The notes: a model not told the origin generated them from the sequence alone. A stretch of 64,000 bases of DNA from an uncultured Neomegalonema sp. (GCA_937957975.1 CALFFK010000070.1:38269-102268); one strand, 5' to 3'; shown: positions 36,065-46,368, counted from the first letter of the stretch. A program made the numbers and translations.

Positions 36065-36812
36065 CATTGTCGCCCGCCAACAGATCGATCAGTTGCGTGT
36101 GGAGCCACCCTTTCGGAATCCAATGCCCACCATCATGTACCTCAAGTGACGATTCGCATCCCTGCCATGCGTGATGGCGATAACGACCATTTTTTGTGGT
36201 CACTCGCTCACCACACTGTGCGAGAGCATTCCAGAAAGCCAGCGCGTCCTCCCCTCCGTGGAGTCGCATGACCGTATCTTTCTCGCCATGGACATTGCGG
36301 ATGGTGATTGGACCAGTGGCACAATCGCGGCCTTCCAAGCGTGGCAGGGTTCCCGCAATCCCTAGAACTGCGCGGTAGCGATCTCCCTGATCGCAGGCAA
36401 GAAACCACGCCATCGCACCGCCATAGGAAAAGCCTGAAACAATAATGCGTTCACGATCAATGGGCCAGCGACGGGCCACATCTGCGAGCACGTTTTCCGT
36501 GAAGTCAATGTCGCGGCGGTCATCGGACCAAAATGCCCAGGATTTACGCAAGCCATCCGGGGCGATCAGCAATGCACCAGCCGCCGCCGCCGCATCAGCG
36601 ATTCGTTTGTTGCGCGTGACGCCCGTGCCTTGTCTGCCCCACCCATGAAAATGCAGCAGAACTGGTAGCGGCGAACGACCATCCCAACCGGGGGGCAGCT
36701 TGGCGGCGTAACTCCGTTTGTCGAGTTGGCATTGGCCTCCCTAACCACAAGCGTGGGCGGGAAGCGCAAGGGCCACCATGAGCAACGCAAAAACAGAAAC
36801 ATATTTTATCAT
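36048..36812 (-). pseudogene. secreted PHB depolymerase/LpqC-like esterase interrupted by an in-frame TAG
   Basis: From ATG 36812 the frame encodes a clean signal peptide (M-I-K-Y-V-S-V-F-A-L-L-M-V-A, ending A-H-A-C-G), then a TAG at 36743-36741 (codon 24), then a continuous esterase in the same frame: G-G-Q-C-Q-L, L-L-H-F-H-G-W-G, L-L-I-A-P-D-G, the nucleophile in G-F-S-Y-G-G, the acid in H-G-E-K-D-T and H-W-I-P. All catalytic elements downstream are intact, so the lesion is recent, a sequencing error, or read through. Internal initiation at TTG 36572 would yield a protein without the signal and oxyanion region. Confidence 0.82.
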
Positions 36813-36913
36813 GCATGAGATAATGGATTCGCCGCGATAATACGCCTACACACGATCCGGTGAGGGACTCAGAGCGTCTACGCATCTGCACTCATGCTCA
36901 CCGTGCTTTCGGC

Positions 36914-38104
36914 CTATCTGCTATCGCTTTTTCTGATATTCTCGGCAAATCGCTCGAACAGATAAAAGCTGTCTTTCGGACCGGGGCTGGCTTCCGGGTG
37001 ATACTGCACTGAAAACAAGGGACGTTCCGCATCCCGAAGGCCGCAATTCGAGCCATCGAAAAGGGATAGATGCGTCTGCACCACGCTTTTGGGCAGCGAT
37101 GCTTCGTCCACAGTGAAGCCATGATTCATCGAGGTGATCTCGACTTTCCCCGTCTCCACATCCTTCACAGGATGGTTCGCGCCATGGTGGCCGAATTTCA
37201 TCTTCGTGGTTTTTCCACCAAGGGCCATGGCAAGCAACTGATGCCCCAGGCAAACACCGAATATTGGCAGCTCCGCATCAATCAGCGACCGGATCGTATC
37301 AACTGCATATATTCCAGTAGCCGCCGGATCGCCGGGGCCGTTGGTCAGAAAGATACCATCCGGTTGCAGAGCGAGGATATCGCTGGCGGATGTTTGTGCC
37401 GGAACCACCGTCACATCGCATCCAACATCGGCAAGACAGCGCAGAATATTGTGCTTGGCCCCAAAATCTATGGCCACAACCTTGTGTTTGGTCTGCGGGT
37501 TCTTGTTGTACCCTTTCGACCACTCCCAACGCCCCTCATTCCAGTCATAGGGCGCTTCACAGGTCACGTTGGCCGCGAGGTCGGCATTCTCGATTCCGTT
37601 CCACCCCTTCGCCATCACCACCAGCGCCTCGGCATCAAGATCGCCTTCCGGGTCGTGGCAGAGGGTTGCATGAGGCATCCCTTTCGCCCGGATCAGCCGC
37701 GTCAACCGCCGCGTATCAATCCCCGCGATGCCAATACGCCCAATTCCCCGCATCCACGAATCCAGTGGCTCCATGGCCCGCCAATTTGACGGTTCGGTCG
37801 GGTCCATCCGCGTGACCATGCCAAGCGCAACAGGTGAGCCGGTTTCCCTGTCTTCGTCATTCACCCCCACATTGCCAATGTGCGGAAAAGTGAAAGCCAC
37901 GATCTGATCGGCATAGGAGGGATCGGTCATCACTTCCTGATAGCCGGTCATCGCGGTGTTGAAACACAACTCCCCCACGGTTCGTCCGGCAGCACCGAAT
38001 CCCCTGCCCCAGAAAATCTGACCATCGGCCAGCGCAAGACAAGCGGTCGGCTTGGGCTTATCACGCAGAAAAACGGGTGTCGCGGCGGTATCGGCGGCGG
38101 ACAT
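36914..38104 (-). CDS. carA: carbamoyl-phosphate synthase small subunit (glutaminase)
   Basis: 396 residues, full length. It releases ammonia from glutamine for carbamoyl phosphate, feeding arginine and pyrimidine synthesis. The N-terminal CPSase domain (L-A-D-G-x-x-F-x-G, T-A-M-T-G-Y-Q-E) precedes the class I amidotransferase domain with the nucleophile Cys285 in F-G-V-C-L-G-H-Q and the His/Glu in Y-H-P-E-A-S-P-G-P. carB is not adjacent. It is divergent from the YqeY-like gene. Confidence 0.97.
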   Translation of the reverse strand: MSAADTAATPVFLRDKPKPTACLALADGQIFWGRGFGAAGRTVGELCFNTAMTGYQEVMTDPSYADQIVAFTFPHIGNVGVNDEDRETGSPVALGMVTRMDPTEPSNWRAMEPLDSWMRGIGRIGIAGIDTRRLTRLIRAKGMPHATLCHDPEGDLDAEALVVMAKGWNGIENADLAANVTCEAPYDWNEGRWEWSKGYNKNPQTKHKVVAIDFGAKHNILRCLADVGCDVTVVPAQTSASDILALQPDGIFLTNGPGDPAATGIYAVDTIRSLIDAELPIFGVCLGHQLLAMALGGKTTKMKFGHHGANHPVKDVETGKVEITSMNHGFTVDEASLPKSVVQTHLSLFDGSNCGLRDAERPLFSVQYHPEASPGPKDSFYLFERFAENIRKSDSR

Positions 38105-38230
38105 CGGGTGGCTCCTCTCGCGGGGATGGGGTCGGGCGTGTCTCTAATCCAACATGCCCGGTTTGCAAAGTCGGGTTTTCCAATCCGAAGAAGATCGGTT
38201 AGGAGAGCGGACAAGTTGTGGGAGAGAGCC

Positions 38231-38689
38231 ATGCGTCAGCGTATCGATGAAGCCTTCAAGACCGCCATGAAGTCGCGCGACCCCGTGCGCCTCGCAACCC
38301 TGCGTCTGATCCGCACTGCCATCACACAGGCGGATATTGCCGGACGTGGTGCCGAGGAAGGCGGCGGTGTGGACGATGCCGCAATCATGGCATTGCTCCA
38401 GAAGATGATAAAACAACGCGAAGATTCGGCGGCCTTGTATGAAAGCGGTGGCCGCGTGGAGCTTTGCGAACGGGAACGGGAAGAGATTATTATCATCAAG
38501 GAGTTCCTGCCCAAACCGATGGATGAGAGCGAGGTTGATAATGCTGTCCGTGAAGCAGTGGAATTCACAGGAGCAAGCTCGCTCAAGGACATGGGCGCAG
38601 TGATGGCCCATCTGCGTGCTGAAAATCTTGGACGAATGGATTTCGGCATGGCCGGAAAGAAGGTCAAGGCGGCACTTGCGAGCGGATAA
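38231..38689 (+). CDS. GatB/YqeY domain protein
   Basis: 152 residues from ATG 38231 with GGAGAGAG directly upstream; the open frame extends further but this start is the family-like one. M-R-Q-R-I-D-E-A-F-K-T-A-M-K and the L-R-L-I-R-T-A-I helix are typical of YqeY, which resembles the tail of the GatB subunit of tRNA-dependent amidotransferase. The exact role is unknown. In alphaproteobacteria it is commonly divergent from carA, as here. Confidence 0.9.
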   Translation: MRQRIDEAFKTAMKSRDPVRLATLRLIRTAITQADIAGRGAEEGGGVDDAAIMALLQKMIKQREDSAALYESGGRVELCEREREEIIIIKEFLPKPMDESEVDNAVREAVEFTGASSLKDMGAVMAHLRAENLGRMDFGMAGKKVKAALASG

Positions 38690-38730
38690 ACTCGTACTGA
38701 CAGGCTTTTGAAGCGGGAAGATCAAACACT

Positions 38731-40227
38731 ATGGCGAAGAAAGCCGATAAACCCAAGCGGCCCAAGGCAGAGCTGCCACGCGGTTTCCACGACACCTTTG
38801 GTGAAGAAGTGCTGGAGCGGGACCGGATGCTCTCCCGTATCGCTGAAGTGTATCGTATGCACGGGTTCGATCCGCTGGAGACGCCAGCCATCGAGACAGT
38901 CGAATCGCTTGGGAAATTCCTGCCCGACGTGGATCGCCCTATGGGCGGCGTCTTCGGGTTTCAGGACGATGATGAAAGCTGGGTTGCCCTGCGCTATGAC
39001 ATGACCGCCCCGCTGGCGCGGGTTGCGGCGCAATACCGGCAAGACCTGCCTTCGCCCTATCGTCGCTATGCCATGGGGCCGGTCTGGCGCAATGAAAAGC
39101 CAGGGCCGGGGCGCTTTCGTCAGTTTTTCCAATGCGATGCCGACACCGTTGGTACATCTACGGTTGTCGCCGATGCCGAGATTTGCGGGATGCTGGCCGA
39201 TGCCCTGCAAGCCGCCGGGATCGCGCGCGATGACTTTGTGATCCGCATCAATAACCGCAAGGTTCTCAATGGTATATTGGAAGAAGCCGGACTTCAGGGC
39301 GACGATGAGGATGTAAGACGCGGCATCGCCTTGCGCGCCATCGACAAGCTTGACCGTCTTGGAGAAGGGGGCGTTCGCGCCCTCCTCGGTGAAGGCCGCA
39401 AGGACGAGAGCGGTGACTTTACGACAGGAGCAAAGCTCGCAGAGGGGCAAATTGATCTACTTATGGGGTTTGTCTCTGCCGGGCGCGAAGATGGGACCGC
39501 CACCTGCGCCCGCCTCCGCGAATTGGTCGGGGCATCAGAACAGGGGATTGAGGGGGTTCAGGAACTTGAAACCATCGCTGAATTTCTTGATTCCCAAGGC
39601 TATCGCGCGCCGCTTGCCGTGATTGACCCCTCGGTCGTGCGCGGCCTCGCCTATTACACAGGACCGGTCTACGAGGCAGAACTGACCTTCGACATCATCG
39701 ACGACAAGGGCGAAAAACGTCAGTTCGGTTCGGTCGCCGGAGGCGGGCGCTACGATGATCTGGTCATGCGGTTCACCGGCCAGCGGACCCCGGCAACCGG
39801 CGTTTCCATTGGCGTGGACCGGCTGCTTGCCGCCTTGCGGGCGCGCGGAAATGCGACCGAAAAGAAAGCGCAGGGCCCGGTGGTGATCCTTGCACTTGAG
39901 CGCGACCAGATGTCTGTCTATCAGACCATCGCCAATGAATTACGCAATGATGGGATACGTGCCGAGGTCTATATGGGCGGCGGAACCAATCTTGGCAAAC
40001 AGCTGAAATACGCTGATAAACGCCACGCCCCTGCCGCCGTTATTATCGGCTCACAGGAGCGGGAGAGCGGCATGGCGCAAATCAAGGATCTTGTCCTTGG
40101 CACCCAACTCGCCTCTGAAATCGAGTCCAATGAGGAATGGAAATCCCAGCCCGCACAGCAAGAAATCCAGCGTAGTCAGATCCTCGCAATCATCCGCGCG
40201 ATACTGGATCGCCAATCCACCCCATGA
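38731..40227 (+). CDS. hisS: histidyl-tRNA synthetase
   Basis: Class II synthetase, 498 residues. Motif 2 region [20 protein letters not shown], the histidine-specific [11 protein letters not shown] and G-G-G-R-Y-D-D-L are present, with a C-terminal anticodon-binding domain. A lysine-rich N-terminus ([10 protein letters not shown]) may touch tRNA. It overlaps hisZ by 4 bases. Confidence 0.96.
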   Translation: MAKKADKPKRPKAELPRGFHDTFGEEVLERDRMLSRIAEVYRMHGFDPLETPAIETVESLGKFLPDVDRPMGGVFGFQDDDESWVALRYDMTAPLARVAAQYRQDLPSPYRRYAMGPVWRNEKPGPGRFRQFFQCDADTVGTSTVVADAEICGMLADALQAAGIARDDFVIRINNRKVLNGILEEAGLQGDDEDVRRGIALRAIDKLDRLGEGGVRALLGEGRKDESGDFTTGAKLAEGQIDLLMGFVSAGREDGTATCARLRELVGASEQGIEGVQELETIAEFLDSQGYRAPLAVIDPSVVRGLAYYTGPVYEAELTFDIIDDKGEKRQFGSVAGGGRYDDLVMRFTGQRTPATGVSIGVDRLLAALRARGNATEKKAQGPVVILALERDQMSVYQTIANELRNDGIRAEVYMGGGTNLGKQLKYADKRHAPAAVIIGSQERESGMAQIKDLVLGTQLASEIESNEEWKSQPAQQEIQRSQILAIIRAILDRQSTP

Positions 40228-41405
40228 TGTCATCCGATATTGACGCTGCAACCCGCGAGGCCGCAAACGCGCTGGAAACACGTCTCCTCGACGTTATGGG
40301 GGGCGAATCGTGGTCGCATATAGAGCCAGGCCAGATTCTTGACGCCGAAAACCTGCTCGACCTCTACGGCGAGGACGTCCGCGCCCGCGCTTTTGTCTTT
40401 GACGGACCTGATGGTGATCTTTGCCTTCGCCCGGATCTAACCCTGTCGATCTGCCGGTATCACCTCACCCAAAGACACAGTGAGCGTGAAGCGCGCTATG
40501 TTGCGACCGGCCCGGTATTCCGCCGCCCGTTATCCGATGATGCCCGCGCAGGACAATTTTCCCAGATCAGTTGCGAATGGTTCGGCGGCGGCAATCCCAC
40601 GCAAATCGATGCAGACATCTTCGCGCGAACCCAAAACGCCCTGCTCGAAACCGACTGCGCCATCAAGGTAAAAACAGGCGATCTTGGCATTATCTTCTCT
40701 CTCATCGACGCGGCCCCGATCCCGGATCGCTGGCGTGCCCGCCTCAAACGCCATGTCTGGCGTCCACACCGTTTCCACTCCCTGCTGCATGAATTATCGG
40801 AAGGCAGCACGAATGAAGCAGGGCGCGTCGCCTTTTTGAAAGCCCTTGGCGGGCTTGCACCCGATCAGGCGCGTTCTGCCGTGGCCCATATGCTCGACCT
40901 TTCCGGTACCGAGCATGTCGGCCTGCGCACCCATGAGGAAATCTCACAGCGATTTCTCGAACAGGCAGAAGACGCACAGGCGCACCCCCTGCCACGCGAA
41001 ATCGTCACGGCAATCGAGGCAACCGCTTCCCTGAAAGCGACCTGCGCTGATGCGCTGAACCGTCTCCATACACTTGCGCAGGAAACAGCCCTTGGCATCG
41101 CTCCGGTCCTTGCGAAATTCGAGGCCCGTTTGACGGCGCTCGAACGTCTGGGAATCGATGCAGCATCGCTACCCTTTGACGGCGATTTTGGGCGTAATCT
41201 CGAATATTATGACGGCTTCGTATTCGAGATCACCGCCCCCGATCGCGCTCCCGTAACCGACCGCGCAATCCAGCTGGCAGGAGGGGGACGTTACGATTCC
41301 ATGCTCCCCGCCGCCGCCCGCGCCTTCGGCGTCGCCCCTCCGGTGGCAACAGGGGCAATCGGTGCGGCGTTAAGGCCGGAGACAATTCTGGCAGTCAGCG
41401 GCTAA
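40224..41405 (+). CDS. hisZ: ATP phosphoribosyltransferase regulatory subunit
   Basis: 393 residues, a HisRS-like paralogue that lacks the tRNA-binding domain and activates short-form His[23 protein letters not shown] and G-G-G-R-Y-D-S-M show the degenerate class II fold. Coupling to hisS by an ATGA overlap is usual in alphaproteobacteria, where hisG often follows; here the next gene is a glycosyltransferase, so the catalytic partner is elsewhere. Confidence 0.93.
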   Translation: MMSSDIDAATREAANALETRLLDVMGGESWSHIEPGQILDAENLLDLYGEDVRARAFVFDGPDGDLCLRPDLTLSICRYHLTQRHSEREARYVATGPVFRRPLSDDARAGQFSQISCEWFGGGNPTQIDADIFARTQNALLETDCAIKVKTGDLGIIFSLIDAAPIPDRWRARLKRHVWRPHRFHSLLHELSEGSTNEAGRVAFLKALGGLAPDQARSAVAHMLDLSGTEHVGLRTHEEISQRFLEQAEDAQAHPLPREIVTAIEATASLKATCADALNRLHTLAQETALGIAPVLAKFEARLTALERLGIDAASLPFDGDFGRNLEYYDGFVFEITAPDRAPVTDRAIQLAGGGRYDSMLPAAARAFGVAPPVATGAIGAALRPETILAVSG

Positions 41406-41428
41406 TCCTGAAGGGAAGGACGCAACTT

Positions 41429-41445
41429 TGCACATATTAAGTGCA
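41429..41445. promoter_or_regulatory. short inverted repeat before the GT2 gene
   Basis: TGCAC-ATATTAA-GTGCA, 5-base arms with a 7-base AT-rich centre, in the 45-85 base gap after hisZ. It could be a regulator site. Evidence is symmetry and position only. Confidence 0.25.
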
Positions 41446-41489
41446 TAACGTTGACACTCGCCCTAAAATACTCTCCGTTGTGTTTCACA

Positions 41490-43244
41490 ATGGAAAATCC
41501 AAGTGGTGAAACCAACAGTCGATTCCAGCGAGACACGGAGAGCCTGACGGCAACTCCGTCAATACGGTATTCCAATACATATAGAGAAAGTCGGCCATCC
41601 GGTACGGATTTTGACTTCCATCAAGCGGGATGGGCAGACTCTCTCTGCCGCCACACGGTTATCACCGATTTCGCAAGCGATGGCGGTATTGTCTTCACAG
41701 CAGGAACCTATGCTGATGCCGTAAAAGCCGGCGAAGAACTTGGGGTCAGAAACCACGTTCGCAGTGTCAAATTGATGCAGCGGCAAGCAATACTCTCACG
41801 GCTTTCGGAACGCTATGCACATACCCTGACGGAGCGTTCCACAAGAGAGCTGAGGGAAAAAACCCCTGAATATTCAGCGGCAACCGGCTTCCCAAAATGG
41901 ATGCGGGTATTCTGGTATGCAATCGTAATTCTGCTATTGGCAACGCTTCTCGCGAACCCCCTCGCAACAATACTGAATTTGTGGCTTCTATTTATTCCCT
42001 ACTTTGCGGCAACAATGGCGCTGCGCGCCTATTTGATATTAAACGCGGAGCGCGTGACAGAACCCCTGCCGGCAATTCCACAGCGACGACCCGTTGTCTC
42101 GATCCTGGTGCCGGTTTACCGCGAAGCTGACAGCCTCCCCGCCCTGATCGGGGCATTACAGGCACTCGATTATCCGCAGCGGGCATTGGACATCAAAATC
42201 CTGCTGGAAGAAAACGATACCGATACGATTGCAGAGGCACGGTGGCTGACCGCTGGAACCCCTATAGATTGCCTCATCGTACCGCCAAGCGAACCGCGCA
42301 CGAAGCCAAAGGCGATGAACTTCGCCCTGCCCTTCGCGCGCGGTGAAATTGTCGGAATATTTGACGCCGAGGACGCGCCGGAGCCGGACCAAATCCTCAA
42401 GGCCGTGGCGGCACTGGAATCGGCTGGCGATGATGTCGTATGCGCACAGGCGAGATTGAGTCATTACAACCCGGACGATAATCTTCTGACCCGATGCGTG
42501 GCGATGGAATACGCCCTGTGGTTCGATATGCTGCTGAAAGGGTTAAGTCGATCCCAACTGCCGGTTCCGCTTGGCGGAACATCCCTGTATTTCAAGACGG
42601 ATGTGCTACGCGAAATTGGCGGCTGGGATTCTGACAATGTAACCGAAGACGCTGATCTGGGATTACGGCTCGCGCGGGCTGGCAAACGGGCTGTCATCTT
42701 TGACTCCACTACACATGAAGAGGCAACCAGCAACATAGTGGCGTGGATTCGGCAAAGGTCGCGCTGGATCAAGGGATTCATGCTGACATGGGCTGTACAC
42801 ATGCGCGATCCTGTTCGGTTGGCGCGTGAACTTGGGATCGTGCCGATGCTGGCCATCAATGTGCTGTTGCTTGACGGGTTTCTGTCGTTCCTGATGCAGC
42901 CTTTGATGCTGCTATCCGGCATTGCGGCGCTGACGATGGACGTGCCGCCATGGCTGGGGTTACTGCACATGCCGGGCGCAGGCATCTTGCTCGCAACATT
43001 GTTCGGGGGACAACTTTTGCTTCTGTGCGGGGCTTTCGTGGCCGGATACCGGCGTTTCGGGATTGGAGTCGCCGCGAGCGCACCATTGCTCTGGCCTTAC
43101 TGGATGATGGGGGGCGTGGCAGCGGTCTATGCGCTGACGCAACTGATGACACGACCGCAATTCTGGGAAAAGACGGTTCATTGCATCAGTCCGGTTGCGC
43201 GGGCGCGGCGTGCGGCAATTCTGGGGGATGGCGAAAGCGATTAA
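41490..43244 (+). CDS. processive-type family 2 glycosyltransferase, membrane-bound
   Basis: About 584 residues from ATG 41490; the frame is open to a TTG at 41451 and neither start has a clear RBS. An N-terminal cytoplasmic region of about 130 residues precedes two membrane helices, a GT2 catalytic domain with V-S-I-L-V-P-V-Y-R-E, F-D-A-E-D-A-P, T-E-D-A-D-L-G and R-Q-R-S-R-W-I-K-G, and three to four C-terminal helices. The (Q/R)xxRW motif marks processive synthases of the cellulose/hyaluronan kind. The polymer is unknown. It is separate from the 30-36 kb polysaccharide genes and follows hisZ. Confidence 0.85.
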   Translation: MENPSGETNSRFQRDTESLTATPSIRYSNTYRESRPSGTDFDFHQAGWADSLCRHTVITDFASDGGIVFTAGTYADAVKAGEELGVRNHVRSVKLMQRQAILSRLSERYAHTLTERSTRELREKTPEYSAATGFPKWMRVFWYAIVILLLATLLANPLATILNLWLLFIPYFAATMALRAYLILNAERVTEPLPAIPQRRPVVSILVPVYREADSLPALIGALQALDYPQRALDIKILLEENDTDTIAEARWLTAGTPIDCLIVPPSEPRTKPKAMNFALPFARGEIVGIFDAEDAPEPDQILKAVAALESAGDDVVCAQARLSHYNPDDNLLTRCVAMEYALWFDMLLKGLSRSQLPVPLGGTSLYFKTDVLREIGGWDSDNVTEDADLGLRLARAGKRAVIFDSTTHEEATSNIVAWIRQRSRWIKGFMLTWAVHMRDPVRLARELGIVPMLAINVLLLDGFLSFLMQPLMLLSGIAALTMDVPPWLGLLHMPGAGILLATLFGGQLLLLCGAFVAGYRRFGIGVAASAPLLWPYWMMGGVAAVYALTQLMTRPQFWEKTVHCISPVARARRAAILGDGESD

Positions 43245-43283
43245 CTCTTGCGCCCGAGCAGTGCGCCGCGCAGAACCTCCCGC

Positions 43284-44645
43284 ATGAGTGATATAGCAGC
43301 ACCCCCACGCCCCGCCCCCCCGAAAATCGGCATGGTCAGCCTCGGTTGCCCCAAGGCGCTTGTCGATTCAGAACGCATCCTGACGCGATTGCGCGCCGAA
43401 GGATACGCCTTCGCGCCGGATTACGAAGGGGCCGATGCGGTGATCGTTAACACCTGCGGATTTCTTGACAGCGCCAAGGCAGAAAGCCTTGATGCTATCG
43501 GTGAGGCGCTGCGCGAAAATGGCCGCGTGATCGTCACGGGCTGCATGGGTGCAGAGGCCGAGACCATCGAGAAGGCACATCCAAAGGTGCTCGCCATTAC
43601 CGGGCCACAGCAATACGAGCAGGTAATGGATGCCGTCCACGAGGCCGTACCGCCCCGCCCGGATGCTTTTACTGACCTCATCCCACCACCGCGCGAGGGC
43701 GCAGGCGTTCGCCTCACGCCGCGCCACTACGCCTATCTGAAGATTTCGGAAGGATGCAATCACTCTTGCCAGTTCTGCATCATCCCTGACATGCGCGGAA
43801 AACTGGTTTCGCGCCCGGTGAATGCCGTGTTGCGTGAAGCAGAACGCCTTGTGGAATCCGGGGTGAAAGAGCTGCTGGTCATCTCGCAGGATACATCGGC
43901 CTACGGGGTTGATATCAAGCATCACCCGGCGGAATGGAAGGGGCGGGAATATCGCTCCGACCTCCATGATCTCTGCGAGGGGTTGGGCACGCTTGGGGCA
44001 TGGGTACGGCTGCACTATGTCTATCCGTATCCGTCCGTGGACAAGATCATGCCGTTGATGGCAGAGGGCAAAATCCTCCCCTATCTCGACATTCCGTTCC
44101 AGCACGCCTCACCAAAGGTTCTGCGAGCCATGCGCCGCCCCGCCAATCAGGAAAAAACGCTGGACCGCATTGCTGCATGGCGCTCGGTTTGCCCGGAACT
44201 CACGATCCGCTCGACATTCATCGTCGGCTTTCCCGGCGAGACAGAAGAAGATTTTCAGATGCTTCTCGATTGGCTTGAAGAAGCCCAACTCGATCGGGTC
44301 GGGTGCTTTCGATACGAGAACGTGGCCGGGGCAGCGGCGAACGACCTGCCAGGGCATGTGCCACAGGAAGTCAAGGATGAGCGCCTTGCGCGGTTCATGG
44401 CGGCGCAGCAACGCATCAGCACGGCAAAGCTGTCCCACATGATCGGCAAACGCATGACCGTGCTGGTCGATGCCATAGACGAGGACGGCGCGGAAGCGCG
44501 CTCGGCGGCAGATGCCCCTGAAATCGACGGGAACGTCTTCATCGACGAGGATTTCGAAGACCTCGCCCCCGGCGATCTGGTGGATGTGATCGTGGACGAA
44601 ACGGGCGAGCATGATCTATGGGCAAAGCGATATAGGCAGCCGTGA
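43284..44645 (+). CDS. rimO: ribosomal protein S12 methylthiotransferase
   Basis: 453 residues from ATG 43284. Radical SAM enzyme that methylthiolates an Asp of ribosomal protein S12. The N-terminal UPF0004 domain ([22 protein letters not shown]) binds one cluster; the radical SAM triad is in G-C-N-H-S-C-Q-F-C; a C-terminal TRAM domain is present. S-L-G-C-P-K distinguishes RimO from MiaB. No strong RBS is seen. Confidence 0.96.
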   Translation: MSDIAAPPRPAPPKIGMVSLGCPKALVDSERILTRLRAEGYAFAPDYEGADAVIVNTCGFLDSAKAESLDAIGEALRENGRVIVTGCMGAEAETIEKAHPKVLAITGPQQYEQVMDAVHEAVPPRPDAFTDLIPPPREGAGVRLTPRHYAYLKISEGCNHSCQFCIIPDMRGKLVSRPVNAVLREAERLVESGVKELLVISQDTSAYGVDIKHHPAEWKGREYRSDLHDLCEGLGTLGAWVRLHYVYPYPSVDKIMPLMAEGKILPYLDIPFQHASPKVLRAMRRPANQEKTLDRIAAWRSVCPELTIRSTFIVGFPGETEEDFQMLLDWLEEAQLDRVGCFRYENVAGAAANDLPGHVPQEVKDERLARFMAAQQRISTAKLSHMIGKRMTVLVDAIDEDGAEARSAADAPEIDGNVFIDEDFEDLAPGDLVDVIVDETGEHDLWAKRYRQP

Positions 44646-44735
44646 CGGGAGATTATTGCGCGAATATTGGGACGTAAGGTTCACACTATGTCTGCTTATG
44701 TAGGGGTTTCACCAAAGATGTGTCGAGACCACAGC

Positions 44736-44829
44736 TAGAGTATCCGGCGATCAAGATGAGTCAGGAATCGCACCAGGAGCCGCGCATTTCCTGACACTCT
44801 TTGGCTCAACCTGACCGCCGATTACTCTT
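44736..44829 (-). repeat. 94-bp imperfect palindromic element, copy B (inverted relative to copy A)
   Basis: Outer arms 44736-44753 and 44812-44829, inner arms 44760-44773 and 44782-44795, loop CAGGAGCC at 44774-44781. Read on the minus strand it matches 22507-22600 at 88 of 94 positions. The flanks of the two copies are unrelated, so the ends of the element are well defined. It lies in the 251-base gap after rimO, which shows no gene. Confidence 0.85.
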
Positions 44830-44896
44830 GCGGAACCTTAATGAAGCGCTTCGGGTAAGACGCCTGATCTGAAACCAGAAGAGTTTCGCAATCCCT

Positions 44897-45178
44897 CTAA
44901 ATTCCTGTTACGAGTAGATCAATTGCGGCGATTATGGCGTCTCGGTGCTCCGATACCTCGTCGCCCGTAAACACCAGTTCACTGCGATATACCGTCTGCA
45001 TAGCGCAAATATACAGGCGGTAGTTCACGCCCTCATACGCAATTTCGGGCGTCAGTTTGCCGACACTTGGAATGCCATCGAAAAGGGGCGCGACCAGAAT
45101 CGATTTTTCTGGCGGCATGATGTCGGATTCCAGCACCACGCCGAACTGACTACCAGCCCGGACGACTTCAAACTGCAT
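44897..45178 (-). CDS. CcdB-like protein without adjacent CcdA
   Basis: 93 residues aligning with CcdB over its whole length: M-Q-F-x-V start, E-S-D-I, the V-A-P-L strand, L-T-P-E-I, and the C-terminal E-V-x-x-x-R-x-x-I-x-x-A-I-x-L-L-x-x-G-I. CcdB poisons DNA gyrase, and its last residues W-G-I are needed for killing; here the end is T-G-I. No CcdA-like frame is found in the 280 bases upstream on this strand. It may be a detoxified or domesticated copy. The region around it is AT-richer than the neighbouring genes, which suggests transfer. Confidence 0.75.
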   Translation of the reverse strand: MQFEVVRAGSQFGVVLESDIMPPEKSILVAPLFDGIPSVGKLTPEIAYEGVNYRLYICAMQTVYRSELVFTGDEVSEHRDAIIAAIDLLVTGI

Positions 45179-45404
45179 CGGTTTTCCGCCCGAAGGCCAC
45201 TGGGGCGAAGGGGCCGGAAGCTATATCGGCAAAGCCATTGCCGCGCCGTTCTACCCATAACTTCGGCTCCTTCGATGCGGCCTATTTATGCGCTTAAAAC
45301 ATACACAAAATCAATACGCAGAACTATGCGCAATGATTGCTTCCAGCATTTGCAGACTCCAATCTCTACAATACAATATCGACTTTCAAACTGCCCTCCA
45401 CCAC

Positions 45405-45437
45405 AAAAAAGGCTCCCACATCCGTGAGAGCCTTTTT
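45405..45437. terminator. bidirectional rho-independent terminator after the ABC permease gene
   Basis: AAAAAGGCTC-x-CAC / GTG-x-GAGCCTTTTT around a 4-base loop, with A-run on one side and T-run on the other. On the minus strand it ends the ABC transporter operon whose last stop codon is at 45463. Confidence 0.85.
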
Positions 45438-45462
45438 CGTTTCGGTTATGGCAAGGTGGGCA

Positions 45463-46368
45463 TCAGCCCTTGCCGCGCCATGGGATCAGCCAGCGTTCGA
45501 GAAGGCGCATCAGCATCTCGATACCGTAGCCAATGATACCAATGATGATGATGCCAATGACGACCGTATCCGTCTGAAGGAAGTTCTTCGCGATCATAAT
45601 CATCGACCCGACGCCCTTTTCGGCGGCGACGAGTTCGGCGGCAACAACCGTCCCCCAGCAAACGCCCATCGCCGTGCGGATACCTGTGAAGATTTCCGGC
45701 AGGGCATTGGGCAGGATCACGTTCTTGAGCACCTGGAACTTCGATGCTCCAAGTGAATAGGCAGCGTGAACCTTCGATATTTTCACGCCGGAAACACCAG
45801 ACCGCGCCGCAATAATCATAATGAACAGGGCGGCGAGGAAAAGCAGGGAAATCTTCGCTGTTTCATCAATACCGAGCCAAAGGATGAACAGCGGGATCAG
45901 TGCGAGGGGCGGGATTGGGCGCATAAACTCAACGATGGGGTCGAGCAGGCCTTTTGCAATCGAACTGAGACCCATCGCAAAGCCGAGCGGGATACCGATA
46001 ATCGCACCGAAAAACACGCCCGCCAGAACGCGATACACGCTGATATAGACATGCTCGAACAGCGGGACATTACGAAAGCCCTGATCAATCAGTTTGGTCC
46101 AGCGCGCGCCAACGGCCTCGTAAGATGGCCAGTAGATCGGTTTCACCCAGCCATTTGCCGTGATGACCCACCAGAGAATGAGCAGCGATACGATAGTAAT
46201 AATGCTATAAAGGCGGCCAGAATTTACCGCCGTTGCATCGCCGAACTTGACGGTCTTTTGGCGGGTAAAACTGTTATCCGCGATGCCGAGCCACATCATC
46301 AGGGCCGACGGTTGTTTTTCAGTGGCGGCAACGGGACGCGCAGTCTTTTCGACGGAATCGTCAGTCAT
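45463..46368 (-). CDS. ABC transporter permease, nitrate/sulfonate/taurine type
   Basis: 301 residues with about six membrane helices and the EAA loop (S-L-G-A-S-K-F-Q-V-L-K-N-V-I-L-P) that docks on the ATPase, as in SsuC/TauC. A 50-residue cytoplasmic N-terminus precedes the first helix. It overlaps the ATPase gene by 4 bases. No periplasmic binding protein is encoded in the operon, so the substrate is unknown; the downstream catabolic genes are the only hint. Confidence 0.88.
   Translation of the reverse strand: MTDDSVEKTARPVAATEKQPSALMMWLGIADNSFTRQKTVKFGDATAVNSGRLYSIITIVSLLILWWVITANGWVKPIYWPSYEAVGARWTKLIDQGFRNVPLFEHVYISVYRVLAGVFFGAIIGIPLGFAMGLSSIAKGLLDPIVEFMRPIPPLALIPLFILWLGIDETAKISLLFLAALFIMIIAARSGVSGVKISKVHAAYSLGASKFQVLKNVILPNALPEIFTGIRTAMGVCWGTVVAAELVAAEKGVGSMIMIAKNFLQTDTVVIGIIIIGIIGYGIEMLMRLLERWLIPWRGKG

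Noticed and set aside
41451..41479. TTGACA as a -35 promoter box before the GT2 gene
   Set aside because: No acceptable -10 element lies 16-18 bases downstream; the nearest AT-rich hexamers are too close.
45179..45290. Short frame ahead of the CcdB-like gene as a possible CcdA antitoxin
   Set aside because: The frame that overlaps the ccdB start has a stop upstream, no start codon and no similarity to the CcdA C-terminus.
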